Shown here: piece after piece, positions 1 through 10,180 of the stretch
How the letters are laid out: the number at the start of each line of letters is the position of its first letter
How positions within the stretch are numbered: the stretch's first letter is position 1
Source of the DNA: Rickettsiales bacterium
Lineage (GTDB): Bacteria; Pseudomonadota; Alphaproteobacteria; Rickettsiales; UBA998
NCBI GenBank assembly: GCA_028279475.1
Contig: JANQNR010000002.1
Coordinates: 1 to 64,000, forward strand
Direction: 5' to 3'
Length of the DNA stretch: 64,000 bases
Program-made: the position numbers and the translations under genes
Notes under the pieces: model-generated
What the model was told of the DNA's origin: nothing
Databases searched by the model: none
The model's input: only the letters and a program-made list of their open reading frames with translations

Positions 1-143
1 CCACTCTCCCCTTGCGGGAGAGTCCAAGAGGACAAGCATAGCGTTGTCCGATTGGGTGAGGGGTCAAATACTTATGGTAATTATGCTCACCCCTCACCGA
101 ATCGCGCTTTGCGCTCTTCGACTCTCCCGCAAGGGGAGAGTGG
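1..143. repeat. Palindromic intergenic element (family A: CCACTCTCCCCTTGCGGGAGAGTCCAAGAGGAC ... CTCTTCGACTCTCCCGCAAGGGGAGAGTGG); may be cut by the window edge
   Basis: Long inverted repeat read directly; same arms recur at 47186-47402. Confidence 0.85.
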
Positions 144-155
144 TATATATTAAGA

Positions 156-929
156 CTATAAGGCAAAAAACAGTTCCGTAATGACATAGTTAAACAGCAG
201 GATCAGGATGGAGGCAGAGACGACCGCATTGGTGGTCGCGGTACCGACGCCTTGCGCGCCGCCACGGGAATAATAGCCGTGATAGCAGCCCATCAGCGCG
301 ACGATAAATCCGAAGGCGGCGGCCTTGACCACGCCGGAGAACACGTCACGGAATTCCAGAAATTGCAGCGTATTACTGATATACGGACCGGCGGAAAAGC
401 CCAGCTTGTGGACACTGACCAGGTAGCCGCCCATCACCCCGATAATATCGGCGATGATCACCAGGCAGGGCAGCATCAGTAGCCCGGCAATCAGGCGCGG
501 GAACACCAGATAGCGAAATGGGCTAGTCGATAACGTTACGAGTGCGTCAATCTGTTCAGTAACCCGCATGGTGCCAATCTCGGCGGCGAACGCCGCGCCA
601 ATCCGTCCGGCGACCATCAGTCCGGCCAGTACCGGCCCCAGTTCGCGGGTGATGGACAGCACGACCACGGTGGGAATGGAGCTTTCGGCGGAGAAGCGTG
701 AAAATCCGCTATAGCTTTGCAGTGCCAGCACCGCCCCGGTAAAAATGGCCGTCAGGCCGATTACCGGTAGCGAGTAAAAACCGATTTCCACCATTTGCCG
801 CCCGATCTGCCGCCAGTACCATGGCGGGGAGAACAAGGGCAGCAACCCGTCACGGGCAAACAGCACTACCTTTCCGATGAGTTGCATCAGGGCAAGAGTA
901 GCGGCTCCGAGTGGCTGCAATGGATTCAT
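156..929 (-). CDS. mlaE: MlaE-family lipid ABC transporter permease
   Basis: 257-aa ORF with MlaE motifs (ITRELGPVLAGLMVAGRIGAAFAAEIGTMRVTEQIDAL). Confidence 0.93.
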   Translation of the reverse strand: MNPLQPLGAATLALMQLIGKVVLFARDGLLPLFSPPWYWRQIGRQMVEIGFYSLPVIGLTAIFTGAVLALQSYSGFSRFSAESSIPTVVVLSITRELGPVLAGLMVAGRIGAAFAAEIGTMRVTEQIDALVTLSTSPFRYLVFPRLIAGLLMLPCLVIIADIIGVMGGYLVSVHKLGFSAGPYISNTLQFLEFRDVFSGVVKAAAFGFIVALMGCYHGYYSRGGAQGVGTATTNAVVSASILILLFNYVITELFFAL

Positions 930-937
930 GCGTACAA

Positions 938-1798
938 TTATTCCGTCGTATCGGGCGTTTTGGTTAATTGCAGCTCGTTGCCGTCTTTATCAAGATAAGT
1001 GACATCAGCGCTGTCGACCAAATCATTGATATACTGGCTTAGCGCTTGCGCGCGGAGCTTTTGCTCAATCGCAGTGCGCTGTTCAATGAACGGCTTAATG
1101 GTGCGTTCACGCATATCGACCAGCTTGATGATATGCCAGCCAAAATCACTTTTGATCGGCTCGGACAATTTGCCTTTTTCCAATTTGAAAGCTGCCTCAG
1201 CAAATTCTTTGACCATTTTGTCCTTGGTGAAATAACCAAGATCACCACCGGAAACGGCGCTGGCTTTGTCGGTGGAGAACTCTTTGGCCAGATCGTCAAA
1301 GTCCGAACCGCTGTTCAGGCGTTTCAACAGTTTTTCTGCTGTTTCCTTGTCTTCGACCAGAATGTGACTGGCGCGGGCTTCCATTTCGCCCTTCGCCTCT
1401 TCTTTCATACGGTCATATTCTGCTTTGACAGTGGTCGGCGTCACCTTGCTGGCAGATTTTTCATCCAGAAACGCATCGACAATGGTTTTTTTGCGTTGTG
1501 CTTCCAGCTTTTGTTGGACTACCGGCTTTTCATCAATGCCGGATTCCAGCGCTTTGGAATAGAGCAGATATTCCCCGACCACACCACGCAGCACGTTCTT
1601 TTTCACTGATGCATCAACGCTATCGAAATCTGGTGCGTTACCGTTAGGAAAAACGGATTGCCAGATGGTGAGCACATCCGAGTGCTTTACTTCATGGTCA
1701 CCGATAGTCAGGATAGTGTAATCGTCTTCAGCACTGGCTGGCAGGCTGATCAGGCAGGAAAGCGCCGCCGTAGCGCATAGGGTTTGAAATCGGTTCAT
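938..1798 (-). CDS. Exported PpiC/parvulin-type peptidyl-prolyl isomerase
   Basis: Signal peptide; parvulin core ARASHILVEDKETAEKLLKRLNSGSDFDDLAKEFSTD...GGDLGYF...GWHIIKL. Confidence 0.93.
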   Translation of the reverse strand: MNRFQTLCATAALSCLISLPASAEDDYTILTIGDHEVKHSDVLTIWQSVFPNGNAPDFDSVDASVKKNVLRGVVGEYLLYSKALESGIDEKPVVQQKLEAQRKKTIVDAFLDEKSASKVTPTTVKAEYDRMKEEAKGEMEARASHILVEDKETAEKLLKRLNSGSDFDDLAKEFSTDKASAVSGGDLGYFTKDKMVKEFAEAAFKLEKGKLSEPIKSDFGWHIIKLVDMRERTIKPFIEQRTAIEQKLRAQALSQYINDLVDSADVTYLDKDGNELQLTKTPDTTE

Positions 1799-1873
1799 AA
1801 CATGTCCTCTTTGTCTGTGATGGTGAATGGCTTGGTTATGGCACAGGGCGAAGGCGAACGCAACAAAGTGAAA

Positions 1874-2344
1874 TTACCCCTGTGCGTTCCCTGGCATTTT
1901 GTCTTCCTTGACAGGGCGGAAATGCGTGCGCATTTGCGGGCGTCCGAAGAGTGGGCGCTGGCCCAGCGTTTTGGCATACATCCAGACCAGCCCGGCCATG
2001 ACAATGATCGCCAGTCCAAACACCCAGATCGTTGCCGCAATGGTCTGATCTCCATATATGCCGATCAGGCTAGCGGATACGAACACAGACACACAAATCA
2101 AGAATCCGAGAATCTGCCCCAGCAGCGTTGAGAAATGATGGGTTTTTAGCGCCTTCATCTCCCAGTCATGACGATGTTGCTGTTCCTGAGCGAACATTTC
2201 CAGCAATTGCTGCGCCGAACCTTCCACGACGTAATCATAGGCTTCCAGCAATTCCGGCGATGGTAAGACATTCACCGTCTTGCGATTGTCCTGCGTGGGT
2301 TTTCTACCGCGATTGTTTCGAGAATGTCGGGGCGCGTCACTCAT
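1874..2344 (-). CDS. DUF2335-like two-TM membrane protein
   Basis: ORF with a basic N-terminus and two TM segments; resembles the DUF2335 family. Confidence 0.6.
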   Translation of the reverse strand: MSDAPRHSRNNRGRKPTQDNRKTVNVLPSPELLEAYDYVVEGSAQQLLEMFAQEQQHRHDWEMKALKTHHFSTLLGQILGFLICVSVFVSASLIGIYGDQTIAATIWVFGLAIIVMAGLVWMYAKTLGQRPLFGRPQMRTHFRPVKEDKMPGNAQG

Positions 2345-2511
2345 AGCTTGTCTCGTTCCGTCATAGTTGATTCAATATCATCACCGATACGCAGCCAGTC
2401 ACCGCGCAGCGCTTCTCCCGGAAAGTAGTAGGGGTAGCGATAAAGCGGGGCAACAGGGAACTGAAATGCCGAAACCATACCAAGCAGTAGTCCGCGAATG
2501 AAATGGATCAT
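2341..2511 (-). CDS. Small hypothetical protein, 56 aa (MIHFIRGLLLGMVSAFQFPVAPLYRYPYYFPGEALRGDWLRIGDDIESTMTERDKL)
   Basis: Hand-translated, below the ORF-track cutoff; GGAGGG SD just upstream; ATGA stop/start overlap with the next gene. Confidence 0.65.
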   Translation of the reverse strand: MIHFIRGLLLGMVSAFQFPVAPLYRYPYYFPGEALRGDWLRIGDDIESTMTERDKL

Positions 2512-2519
2512 GTTCCCTC

Positions 2520-4526
2520 CTACGACACGGCAGCCAGTGCCGCTTTAACAATGGCATCCGTTGTAATCCCCAGATGTGCAAACACGTCAGCGCCAGGAGC
2601 GGAAGCACCAAAACGATCTGCACCAATAAAGGTGCCGTGCTCTCCAATGATGCGGTGCCAACCCATGGAGCATCCGGCTTCAATACCGATACGTGGCAGA
2701 CCACTACCCAGCACCTCACGACGATAGGATTCCGGTTGTTCAAAGAATAATTCCATGCAGGGAAGCGAAACGACGCGGGCGGCAATGTTCTGCTCGGCAA
2801 GTGCATCTGCTGCTTCGGCAGCCAGGGTTACTTCTGAGCCGCTGGCGACCAGCACTACCGCATCCTTATCACTGCTCCGCAGTGTATAGCCGCCACGTGC
2901 ACAAAGATTGTCGGGGGTGTAGTCGTGACGTTGCTGCGTCACGCCTTGCCGTGTAAGTGCCAGAATAGACGGCGTCTGACGATGCGCCAGTGCCAGACTC
3001 CAACATTCCAGTGTTTCCACGCGATCTGCCGGGCGGAAGACATTCAATCCCGGAATGGCGCGTAGGCTGGCAAGATGTTCAATCGGTTGGTGCGTTGGAC
3101 CATCTTCACCGACACCGATCGAGTCATGCGTCATCACATAGACCACTCCCTGCTGCATCAATGCGCTTAAGCGAATGGGGGCACGCATATAGTCACTGAA
3201 CACCATGAAAGTACCACTGTATGGAATCAAACCATAGAGGCTCAAGCCATTCATCATCGCGCCCATTACATGTTCACGGATACCATAATAGAGATAGCGT
3301 CCCGCCGGATGCTCCGCCGTGAGCGGTTCCAGTGTGGTGGTTTTGGTTAGGTTGGAGCCGGTCAGGTCAGCAGAACCGCCTATCAATTCAGGGATGAGAG
3401 GCGTTAGCGCTTCCAGTACATTACCAGATGATTTGCGCGTGGCTTCCTTGGCTGGAGTCGCACAATAGTCCTGTTTGAGGGTATCCAGCGTGGATTGCCA
3501 TCCGTCCGGTAATGCGCGACGCATGAGCCGAGAAAATTCTGCCTGTTTTTCTGCACTCATCGCTTCGAATCGTGATTGCCAGTTGGCGTAGGCATCGCGA
3601 CCCGATGCCGTGCTGTCGCGCCATTGCTGCAAGATATCTTCCGGGATGTCAAAGGGAGCATGCGGCCAGTCTAGCGCTTCACGTACCCCGGCAATTTCTT
3701 CATCACCCAACGGTGCACCATGACTGGAAGCTGTCCCAGCTTTGCTTGGTGCGCCGTAGGCAATCGTGGTTTTGCAAGCAATGAAGGATGGCATGTCCGT
3801 ATGGCGAGCGTGTTGGATTGCTTCGGTGATTTGCGCTGGGTCATGGCCATCAATCGCCTGCACATCCCAGCCCAGTGCCTTAAATCGTGCCACCTGATCT
3901 TCCGAAGTGGATAGGTCGGTAGAGCCATCAATGGAAATACTGTTATCGTCAAACAAGACAATCAGTTTCCGCAAGCGGTGGTGCGCAGCAAAGCTAGCCG
4001 CTTCCTGAGCAATTCCTTCCATCAGGCAGCCATCACCGACAACACAATAGGTGTAATGATCGACAATCTCCGAACCAAAGCGTGCGGCTAGGTGCGTTTC
4101 TGCCAGCGCCATGCCGATGGCATTGCCAAAGCCTTGTCCCAGTGGTCCGGTCGTGGTTTCGATGCCTGCCGCTTCCCCATATTCCGGGTGGCCGCAGGTT
4201 TTGGCGCCGAGTTGACGGAAGCGCTTGATCTCATCTAGCGTGATGTCGGCATAACCGGTCAAATACAGCAGTGAGTAGAGCAGCATGGAGCCATGCCCGG
4301 CAGAGAGGATAAAACGGTCACGGTTCGGCCAGTCCGGCACGTCAGGATTGTGCGACAACGCAGTCGTCCATAAAGCGGTGGCCACGTCGGCAAACCCCAT
4401 CGGCATGCCGGGATGGCCGGAGTTGGCTTTCTGGACGGCATCCATAGAAAGGGTACGAATGGCATTGGCCATCTGAAACGGAGAGATATCCGGCATCGCG
4501 CCGGCGGCAGGGGCTATTTGATTCAT
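2520..4526 (-). CDS. tkt: Transketolase
   Basis: 668-aa ORF; SGHPGMPMG, GDGCLMEGIAQEAASFA, THDSIGVGEDGPTHQPIEHL motifs. Confidence 0.97.
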   Translation of the reverse strand: MNQIAPAAGAMPDISPFQMANAIRTLSMDAVQKANSGHPGMPMGFADVATALWTTALSHNPDVPDWPNRDRFILSAGHGSMLLYSLLYLTGYADITLDEIKRFRQLGAKTCGHPEYGEAAGIETTTGPLGQGFGNAIGMALAETHLAARFGSEIVDHYTYCVVGDGCLMEGIAQEAASFAAHHRLRKLIVLFDDNSISIDGSTDLSTSEDQVARFKALGWDVQAIDGHDPAQITEAIQHARHTDMPSFIACKTTIAYGAPSKAGTASSHGAPLGDEEIAGVREALDWPHAPFDIPEDILQQWRDSTASGRDAYANWQSRFEAMSAEKQAEFSRLMRRALPDGWQSTLDTLKQDYCATPAKEATRKSSGNVLEALTPLIPELIGGSADLTGSNLTKTTTLEPLTAEHPAGRYLYYGIREHVMGAMMNGLSLYGLIPYSGTFMVFSDYMRAPIRLSALMQQGVVYVMTHDSIGVGEDGPTHQPIEHLASLRAIPGLNVFRPADRVETLECWSLALAHRQTPSILALTRQGVTQQRHDYTPDNLCARGGYTLRSSDKDAVVLVASGSEVTLAAEAADALAEQNIAARVVSLPCMELFFEQPESYRREVLGSGLPRIGIEAGCSMGWHRIIGEHGTFIGADRFGASAPGADVFAHLGITTDAIVKAALAAVS

Positions 4527-4705
4527 AACATCTCTCTAACAGTATCGCTGCGCTTTGCAAAGGGGAATCAGTGTTTGTAGAGGTTTCGACCTATTCATGT
4601 AATGGCGCATTTTATGGCTATGGTGAAATTAAGGGCGTTAGGGATAGGAATGAAAAAAGATAACACCCACCAGAAGAAACAATTTCGATCAGTTATAGAG
4701 TGGAA

Positions 4706-4945
4706 TTAATCTCTGAATACAGGCGGCACCTCATCCACACCGCAGCCCCCCCATGGATGACAACGAGCCATACGGCGCAGGGTCAGCCACCCGCCACGCC
4801 ATACACCGTGGCGCTTTAACGCTTCCGTTGCATATTCGGAACAGCTCGGTGTAAACCGACAACGCGACGCCGGTATCAACGGCGACACGACCCATTGGTA
4901 TAGGCGGATCAGTGCCACGAATGGCCAGGTAAATATCTTGTGCAT
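4706..4945 (-). CDS. yidD: Membrane protein insertion efficiency factor YidD
   Basis: [32 protein letters not shown]...[17 protein letters not shown]; start placed at internal Met of the 103-aa ORF. Confidence 0.93.
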   Translation of the reverse strand: MHKIFTWPFVALIRLYQWVVSPLIPASRCRFTPSCSEYATEALKRHGVWRGGWLTLRRMARCHPWGGCGVDEVPPVFRD

Positions 4946-5063
4946 GTCTGCAATGTAATCCCAACCTCTCCAACCTGCAAGCGCGGGATTTCTCCTTGTA
5001 TCTTCAGCAATTTTCATGTAACAAGCCTGAGCGTAGAATCAATGTTACCCATTAGCAATCTTC

Positions 5064-6026
5064 ATGTCCGTTATTCTCAGTCTGATTGTCCCCGCATATA
5101 ACGAGGAAGACGTGGTCGCCACCTTTCTGGAACATGTACTACCTTGCGCCGAGGAAGGATTAGCACAGGCAGGGCTGGAACCTTCATTAGAAGTGATTTT
5201 TGTTGATGATGGCAGTTCGGATAAAACCGCCGACATCATCACCGAATTATCTGCTACGGATCCCCGATTGAAATTGGTCAAACTCTCGCGTAATTTTGGT
5301 AAGGATGCCGCGCTAGCCGCCGGACTGCAACATGCCTCCGGTGCAGCTGTTGTCCCCATGGATGTTGATCTGCAGGACCCACCGGAGATTCTTGGCGATA
5401 TGCTGCGTCTATGGCAGGAAGGGGCACTGGTTGTCAACGCACGACGTTCTAACCGTGACTCCGACAGCCGCGTGAAACGTCTGACTTCAGAATATTTCTA
5501 TCGCATCTATAACCGCATTTCCAAACAACCGATTGACGCAAATGTCGGCGATTACCGCCTGCTGGATCGCAAGGCGGTTAATGTAATCAATGATATGCCA
5601 GAACGCATCCGTTTCATGAAAGGACTGTTTTCCTGGGTGGGGTTCCGTAAAGATACCGTTGAATATACTCGTGCCGAACGCGTTGCCGGACAAACGAAAT
5701 GGCGTTATTGGGGATTATGGAACTTTGCTCTGGATGGCATCACAGCCTCCACCACCCTCCCCTTGCGCATCTGGAGTTATGTCGGCATCACCACCGCGAT
5801 GATGTCTCTGATTTATGCGCTGGTGATTGTCGGGAAAACCATCCTGTTTGGGAGTGATGTTCCCGGCTATGCCTCACTGATGGTCGTGGTGCTACTGTTC
5901 GGTTCCTTAAACATGATTGCACTGGGTATTATCGGCGAGTATGTCGGGCGCATCGCTATCGAGGTTCGCCAACGCCCGATTTACGTGGTCGATGAACTAA
6001 TCGGGTTTGAGGAAACCATGACATGA
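5064..6026 (+). CDS. Family 2 glycosyltransferase, GtrB/DPM1-like
   Basis: LIVPAYNEED, VDDGSSDKT, PMDVDLQDPPE; two C-terminal TM helices. Confidence 0.93.
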   Translation: MSVILSLIVPAYNEEDVVATFLEHVLPCAEEGLAQAGLEPSLEVIFVDDGSSDKTADIITELSATDPRLKLVKLSRNFGKDAALAAGLQHASGAAVVPMDVDLQDPPEILGDMLRLWQEGALVVNARRSNRDSDSRVKRLTSEYFYRIYNRISKQPIDANVGDYRLLDRKAVNVINDMPERIRFMKGLFSWVGFRKDTVEYTRAERVAGQTKWRYWGLWNFALDGITASTTLPLRIWSYVGITTAMMSLIYALVIVGKTILFGSDVPGYASLMVVVLLFGSLNMIALGIIGEYVGRIAIEVRQRPIYVVDELIGFEETMT

Positions 6027-6415
6027 ACCGGGACAGCGCCAAAGCCGAGCTGCTCCGCCTGTGCCGATTTGGTGCTGTCGGCGTGGCAGCAACGCTGGTA
6101 CATATGGGCATCAGCCTGGGTGTCCATACCCTGCTGACCACCGGGGTTCAGACAGCCAACCTGATCGGGTTTCTGGTTGCCTTTATCGTCTCCTTTCTGG
6201 GGCAATATCACTGGACGTTTCAAAGCGACCAGCCGTACCGCAAGGCCATGCTAAAATTCTTTCTAGTCGCCTTTGGCGGCTATCTTGCCAGTGCCTCGAT
6301 GCTGGGCATTCTCAGCGTATATATGGCCTGGCTGGACGCAGAATTGCGGCTGTTACTTTCCATTCTCATCATCCCGGCAATCACCTATCTGCTGGGACGG
6401 TTTATGGTATTCTAG
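6023..6415 (+). CDS. GtrA-family flippase-like membrane protein
   Basis: Four-TM ORF with GtrA features (LLRLCRFGAVGVAATLVHMGI); ATGA overlap with upstream GT2. Confidence 0.88.
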   Translation: MNRDSAKAELLRLCRFGAVGVAATLVHMGISLGVHTLLTTGVQTANLIGFLVAFIVSFLGQYHWTFQSDQPYRKAMLKFFLVAFGGYLASASMLGILSVYMAWLDAELRLLLSILIIPAITYLLGRFMVF

Positions 6416-6425
6416 GGGGGAAAGA

Positions 6426-8069
6426 ATGACGATAACCAAAAACACCACCACCTGGCTGACCATTATTCTTGTGATCGCTTCGCTTTTGCGCCTGATCGGT
6501 ATCAATGCTTCACCATTATGGCTTGATGAGGGGCTGACTATTCCCATCTCTGAATGGTCATTACTGGATATGATGCTTTTGCCCACAGATCCAACGCCAT
6601 TTCTTTATTATGCTATTCATAAACTCTTATACTCTCCTGATAACCCCGTTTACATCATGAGGTCATTCTCATTAATGACTGGCGTGATCAGCGTATATTT
6701 AATGTATATACTTGCACATCAATGCTTCAATGATAAACGGCATGGTCTCATTGCAGCGTTTCTACTGGCAATTTCCACCATCCATATTCATTACAGCATA
6801 GAAGCAAGAGCCTATAGTCTTCTATTCCTGCTAACATTGTTGATGAGTGTTTGCCTGCTAAGCTATATACGCATACTCACGAATCAGCATGCTTACCGTC
6901 AGCGAGTTTGGTCACTTTTAGGCTTTGGTTTATCTTGTGTACTGGCATTTAATACCCATATCGTATCAAGCTTCTGGATTATAATAACAAATATCATTTT
7001 GTTGATTGCTGTTATCAGACAAGCAGATAGACGCATATGGCTGGAATGGCTTACCCTGTGCGTTGGTATGGCAATATTGGTTATCCCCTCATTGTATCGT
7101 CTGATGCTGCAAATGGAACAGGGGCACACGTTTAATTGGCTACAGCAGGCAGATATTGAACGATTTATTATGGAACAAGCAAAACTATATTTTCCCTTTG
7201 GCCTATGGGAAAACTTGACAGTTAGGGCACATCATTGGACTGCTAAAGCCAAAATATTAACTTTGCTGTTATTTGGTGGAATAGTAGCAATAATCATGGG
7301 GCTAGTAAGCAAGGCTTTTCTTGGTACTATCAAAACGTTACCTTGGTACGTGCTGCTTCTCATTGCAGGGTATCTTTTTATCCCTTTTATTGTTTGGGGA
7401 GTCGGCTTTGTTGCTACACCTATCTATCTTGTGCGTAGTATCTTATACTGCTTACCGGGATTCATATTATTACTAACCTTGTTTATATCAATGCATTCTG
7501 GTATACGGCAAATAATCAGCGTTACCATTATCGCACTGTTCTTCATTACGTCTATAACTGTGCAAGGGTTTTCTGCCATAAAACCGGATTGGAGATCAGT
7601 CATCTCGTTTTTAGAGACCAATGCATCTTCAAAGGATTTTGTTCTCATTTGCCCCAACTCAACTTATCCGGCATTCAGGCATGCAGCAATGCATATAGCC
7701 ACAACTCCCATGGTGATAGTATCTCCAAACTCCAAGAAAGAGTTCAGCGTTGTTGAAAATGCACTCGGCACTAACAGCAACTGGAGTCTTGATTATTACC
7801 AAAAGATTCTGAGAATGGATTACAAAAATAGTTTTAAGGCCTATCAATCAAAGGACAGACAACACGAATATTTAAATATACTCCAAATAAATCAAAAGCT
7901 AAAGCCCGAACGCAGTATATGGGTTGTTAACAGCAAAAACAGGTGTAATAACAATAAAATAAAAGAAACACTGTTAGCAGAGCCTGCAAATTTATCCTCC
8001 AGAAAGGTATTTGAAGACTCAAGCGGCGATGTGGTAATCGAACGCTATTTCTACTCCGATGCAAAATAA
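6426..8069 (+). CDS. Multi-TM glycosyltransferase, GT39/PMT (ArnT)-like
   Basis: WLDEGLTI motif near the N-terminus, many TM helices; start moved to 6426; visibly AT-richer than flanks. Confidence 0.72.
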   Translation: MTITKNTTTWLTIILVIASLLRLIGINASPLWLDEGLTIPISEWSLLDMMLLPTDPTPFLYYAIHKLLYSPDNPVYIMRSFSLMTGVISVYLMYILAHQCFNDKRHGLIAAFLLAISTIHIHYSIEARAYSLLFLLTLLMSVCLLSYIRILTNQHAYRQRVWSLLGFGLSCVLAFNTHIVSSFWIIITNIILLIAVIRQADRRIWLEWLTLCVGMAILVIPSLYRLMLQMEQGHTFNWLQQADIERFIMEQAKLYFPFGLWENLTVRAHHWTAKAKILTLLLFGGIVAIIMGLVSKAFLGTIKTLPWYVLLLIAGYLFIPFIVWGVGFVATPIYLVRSILYCLPGFILLLTLFISMHSGIRQIISVTIIALFFITSITVQGFSAIKPDWRSVISFLETNASSKDFVLICPNSTYPAFRHAAMHIATTPMVIVSPNSKKEFSVVENALGTNSNWSLDYYQKILRMDYKNSFKAYQSKDRQHEYLNILQINQKLKPERSIWVVNSKNRCNNNKIKETLLAEPANLSSRKVFEDSSGDVVIERYFYSDAK

Positions 8070-9642
8070 TTCTACTTATTGGATAAAGTGTTTCTATACA
8101 TCTCGTCCATGGTTCTGGCAGGCTGCACTGATCGTCACTGCCGTAATGGCATTGCGTTTGCCAACCCTGTCCCTCTCGGTGATTGACTGGGACGAAACCA
8201 TTTACGCACTCGTCGCACGGGAGATGCTGGCCGGGCACCTGCCCTATGAAAAAGTCTTTGATCATAAGCCCATCGCCCTCTACTACCATTTTGCAGCGGT
8301 GATGGCGCTGTTCGGTGACCATCCGGCCGCCACCCGCGCGCTAAGCCTGTTACTGGTCGTCGGCGCAGCGCTGCTGGTGCGGCATTTACTCACCCGCTAT
8401 GTGGGACTGCCCACCATCACGGCAACACTCATTGCACTTGGTTATGCCATCGCCTGTTCAGGGTTAGGCGGTGCGGCCAGCAACTCCGAACATGTGATTA
8501 ATTTCTATACGCTGGCATGGCTGGCAATGGTGTTGAAGGGCTGGCAACATGGTGCGCGTTACTATCTGTTCGCTGGCATACTCATGGGGGTCTCGTTTCA
8601 GTCGAATTATCTGACCGGCGCCATGCTCGTCGGCTTTTCGATCGGTTTCTTCCTCTATGCGTTGCGCGAAACTTCCACCTGGCTAACCGCTATCCTGCGT
8701 TACGTACTGGCGGGACTGACCATCTTCAGCGGGTTTTTACTGGCCAATCTGCTGCTCCTGCTCCCCTTACTGCTATGGGGCGATATCACGCAGTATTTTA
8801 CACTACAATACCAGTTTCTGACCACCTACGCCCCCGATCATGGCGCGTGGCAGCGACTGACGGCTACCATTCCATGGTTCTTGCCATTGATGGTTTTGGC
8901 GACAGGGCTACTATTCCACTATCTACGCCACCCCCTGCACACCACCCTGGCATCGACGCACTACAGCACATTGCTGGCGCTGGTCATTCCTATCCTGCTG
9001 GGCTGCTGGGCGGCCACCTCCATGAGCGGACGCTTCTATCCGCATTATTTTATCTTTCTCTATCCCGGCCTCTTCGTCATGCTCGGCATTCTGCTGCGTA
9101 TGGCACCACTATCGCGTCACGCTATGATAGCGGCGCTGGTGGTCTTTCTGGGGGGCAGTGCCCTGCTGGGATCACATGGCATTCACCACAGCGTGAGAGG
9201 GCTAAAGACCTTCTACCATGAGCTGGTCGGCAAACCAATGCGTTATGACACGCCGCGCATGGTCGCCCAAAGAGCCATCATGTACCTGCAACCGGGTGAG
9301 GCGGTGTATGTGGTCTGTGCCCAGCCGGTGCTGTATCAATTGCTGGATGTCACCCCACCGACCCGCTTCGCCTTTTTCATCCATCATTTCCATCGTGCCT
9401 ATACGGACGGGTTCGGCTTTGAGGTGATGGAGGAAGTACGCCGCATCCTGTCACAATCCCCCAAGCTGGTTATCACCAAGGATTTTAAGGCTTGCAAAGC
9501 CGATGCCGATCGGAAAGATTGGGATGCGCTGCATCAGGAGCTGGAATTGCGCGGGTACCAACCAGTGGAAACACTGCACGGCCATACGTTGTACCAGCAA
9601 CGGATGCTGGCGTTTAATGCTCCGCAAGTGGCAGAGAACTGA
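8059..9642 (+). CDS. Multi-TM glycosyltransferase, GT39/PMT (ArnT)-like
   Basis: DWDETIYALVAREMLAGHLPYEKVFDHKP motif and multiple TM helices. Confidence 0.82.
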   Translation: MQNNSTYWIKCFYTSRPWFWQAALIVTAVMALRLPTLSLSVIDWDETIYALVAREMLAGHLPYEKVFDHKPIALYYHFAAVMALFGDHPAATRALSLLLVVGAALLVRHLLTRYVGLPTITATLIALGYAIACSGLGGAASNSEHVINFYTLAWLAMVLKGWQHGARYYLFAGILMGVSFQSNYLTGAMLVGFSIGFFLYALRETSTWLTAILRYVLAGLTIFSGFLLANLLLLLPLLLWGDITQYFTLQYQFLTTYAPDHGAWQRLTATIPWFLPLMVLATGLLFHYLRHPLHTTLASTHYSTLLALVIPILLGCWAATSMSGRFYPHYFIFLYPGLFVMLGILLRMAPLSRHAMIAALVVFLGGSALLGSHGIHHSVRGLKTFYHELVGKPMRYDTPRMVAQRAIMYLQPGEAVYVVCAQPVLYQLLDVTPPTRFAFFIHHFHRAYTDGFGFEVMEEVRRILSQSPKLVITKDFKACKADADRKDWDALHQELELRGYQPVETLHGHTLYQQRMLAFNAPQVAEN

Positions 9643-9725
9643 CTCGCCACTTTACATAAATAAATTATGTGTTTATAGTCCTATCAGCTTATCTTCTTCA
9701 TGAAGCAATTTGTGAAGAGTTTAGG

Positions 9726-10112
9726 ATGTCGTGCATCTGGAATAGTGTTGTGAAAGCATACACTGCTAGGAAGGTTGCCAAACAACTTGGGCGGCAAGCC
9801 AAATTAAAGCAAGCCAGTTGTGAGCAGATTGCGGAGAGGCTCCGACAATCTGACCAAATTGGCCATATTGGTGAACTATCTGACAAAGTTGGACGCCTTC
9901 AATTTTTAAATGCTTTTTTTGGTTTAGTTGCAGTAGCGATGATGGCAGCCATCATGCTCTCAGGACATGCTTATCATGCCCTATGGTCAATAGTGTTTTT
10001 GTTATTACTGATACTTTCAGGGATTGCGCTGATTATAATCAATCGGCGTATATGGCCTCTCCAAGATCAAATTGAAGATACGCTGAAAATGCGTATTTTC
10101 ACCAACCGGTAA
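9726..10112 (+). CDS. Small protein with an N-terminal helical region and two C-terminal TM segments
   Basis: Start at 9726 (MSCIWNSVVKAYTARKVAK); TMs LQFLNAFFGLVAVAMMAAIML and ALWSIVFLLLLILSGIALIII. Confidence 0.6.
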   Translation: MSCIWNSVVKAYTARKVAKQLGRQAKLKQASCEQIAERLRQSDQIGHIGELSDKVGRLQFLNAFFGLVAVAMMAAIMLSGHAYHALWSIVFLLLLILSGIALIIINRRIWPLQDQIEDTLKMRIFTNR

Positions 10113-10137
10113 GCGCCGTCGCTGCCGGTTTTTTTTG
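10106..10137 (+). terminator. Rho-independent terminator
   Basis: AACCGG ... CCGGTT followed by a run of T. Confidence 0.7.
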
Positions 10138-10180
10138 ACAATTGTCATATTGGCGTACTTCCTCTAATACACAAAGAGTT

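Noticed and set aside
252-482. Numerous antisense or alternate-frame ORFs (for example 252-482, 1046-1609, 11306-11758, 13802-14218, 21705-22169, 26584-27072, 27373-27903)
   Set aside because: They overlap strongly supported genes on the other strand, lack domain signatures, and are expected shadow ORFs in GC-rich coding sequence.
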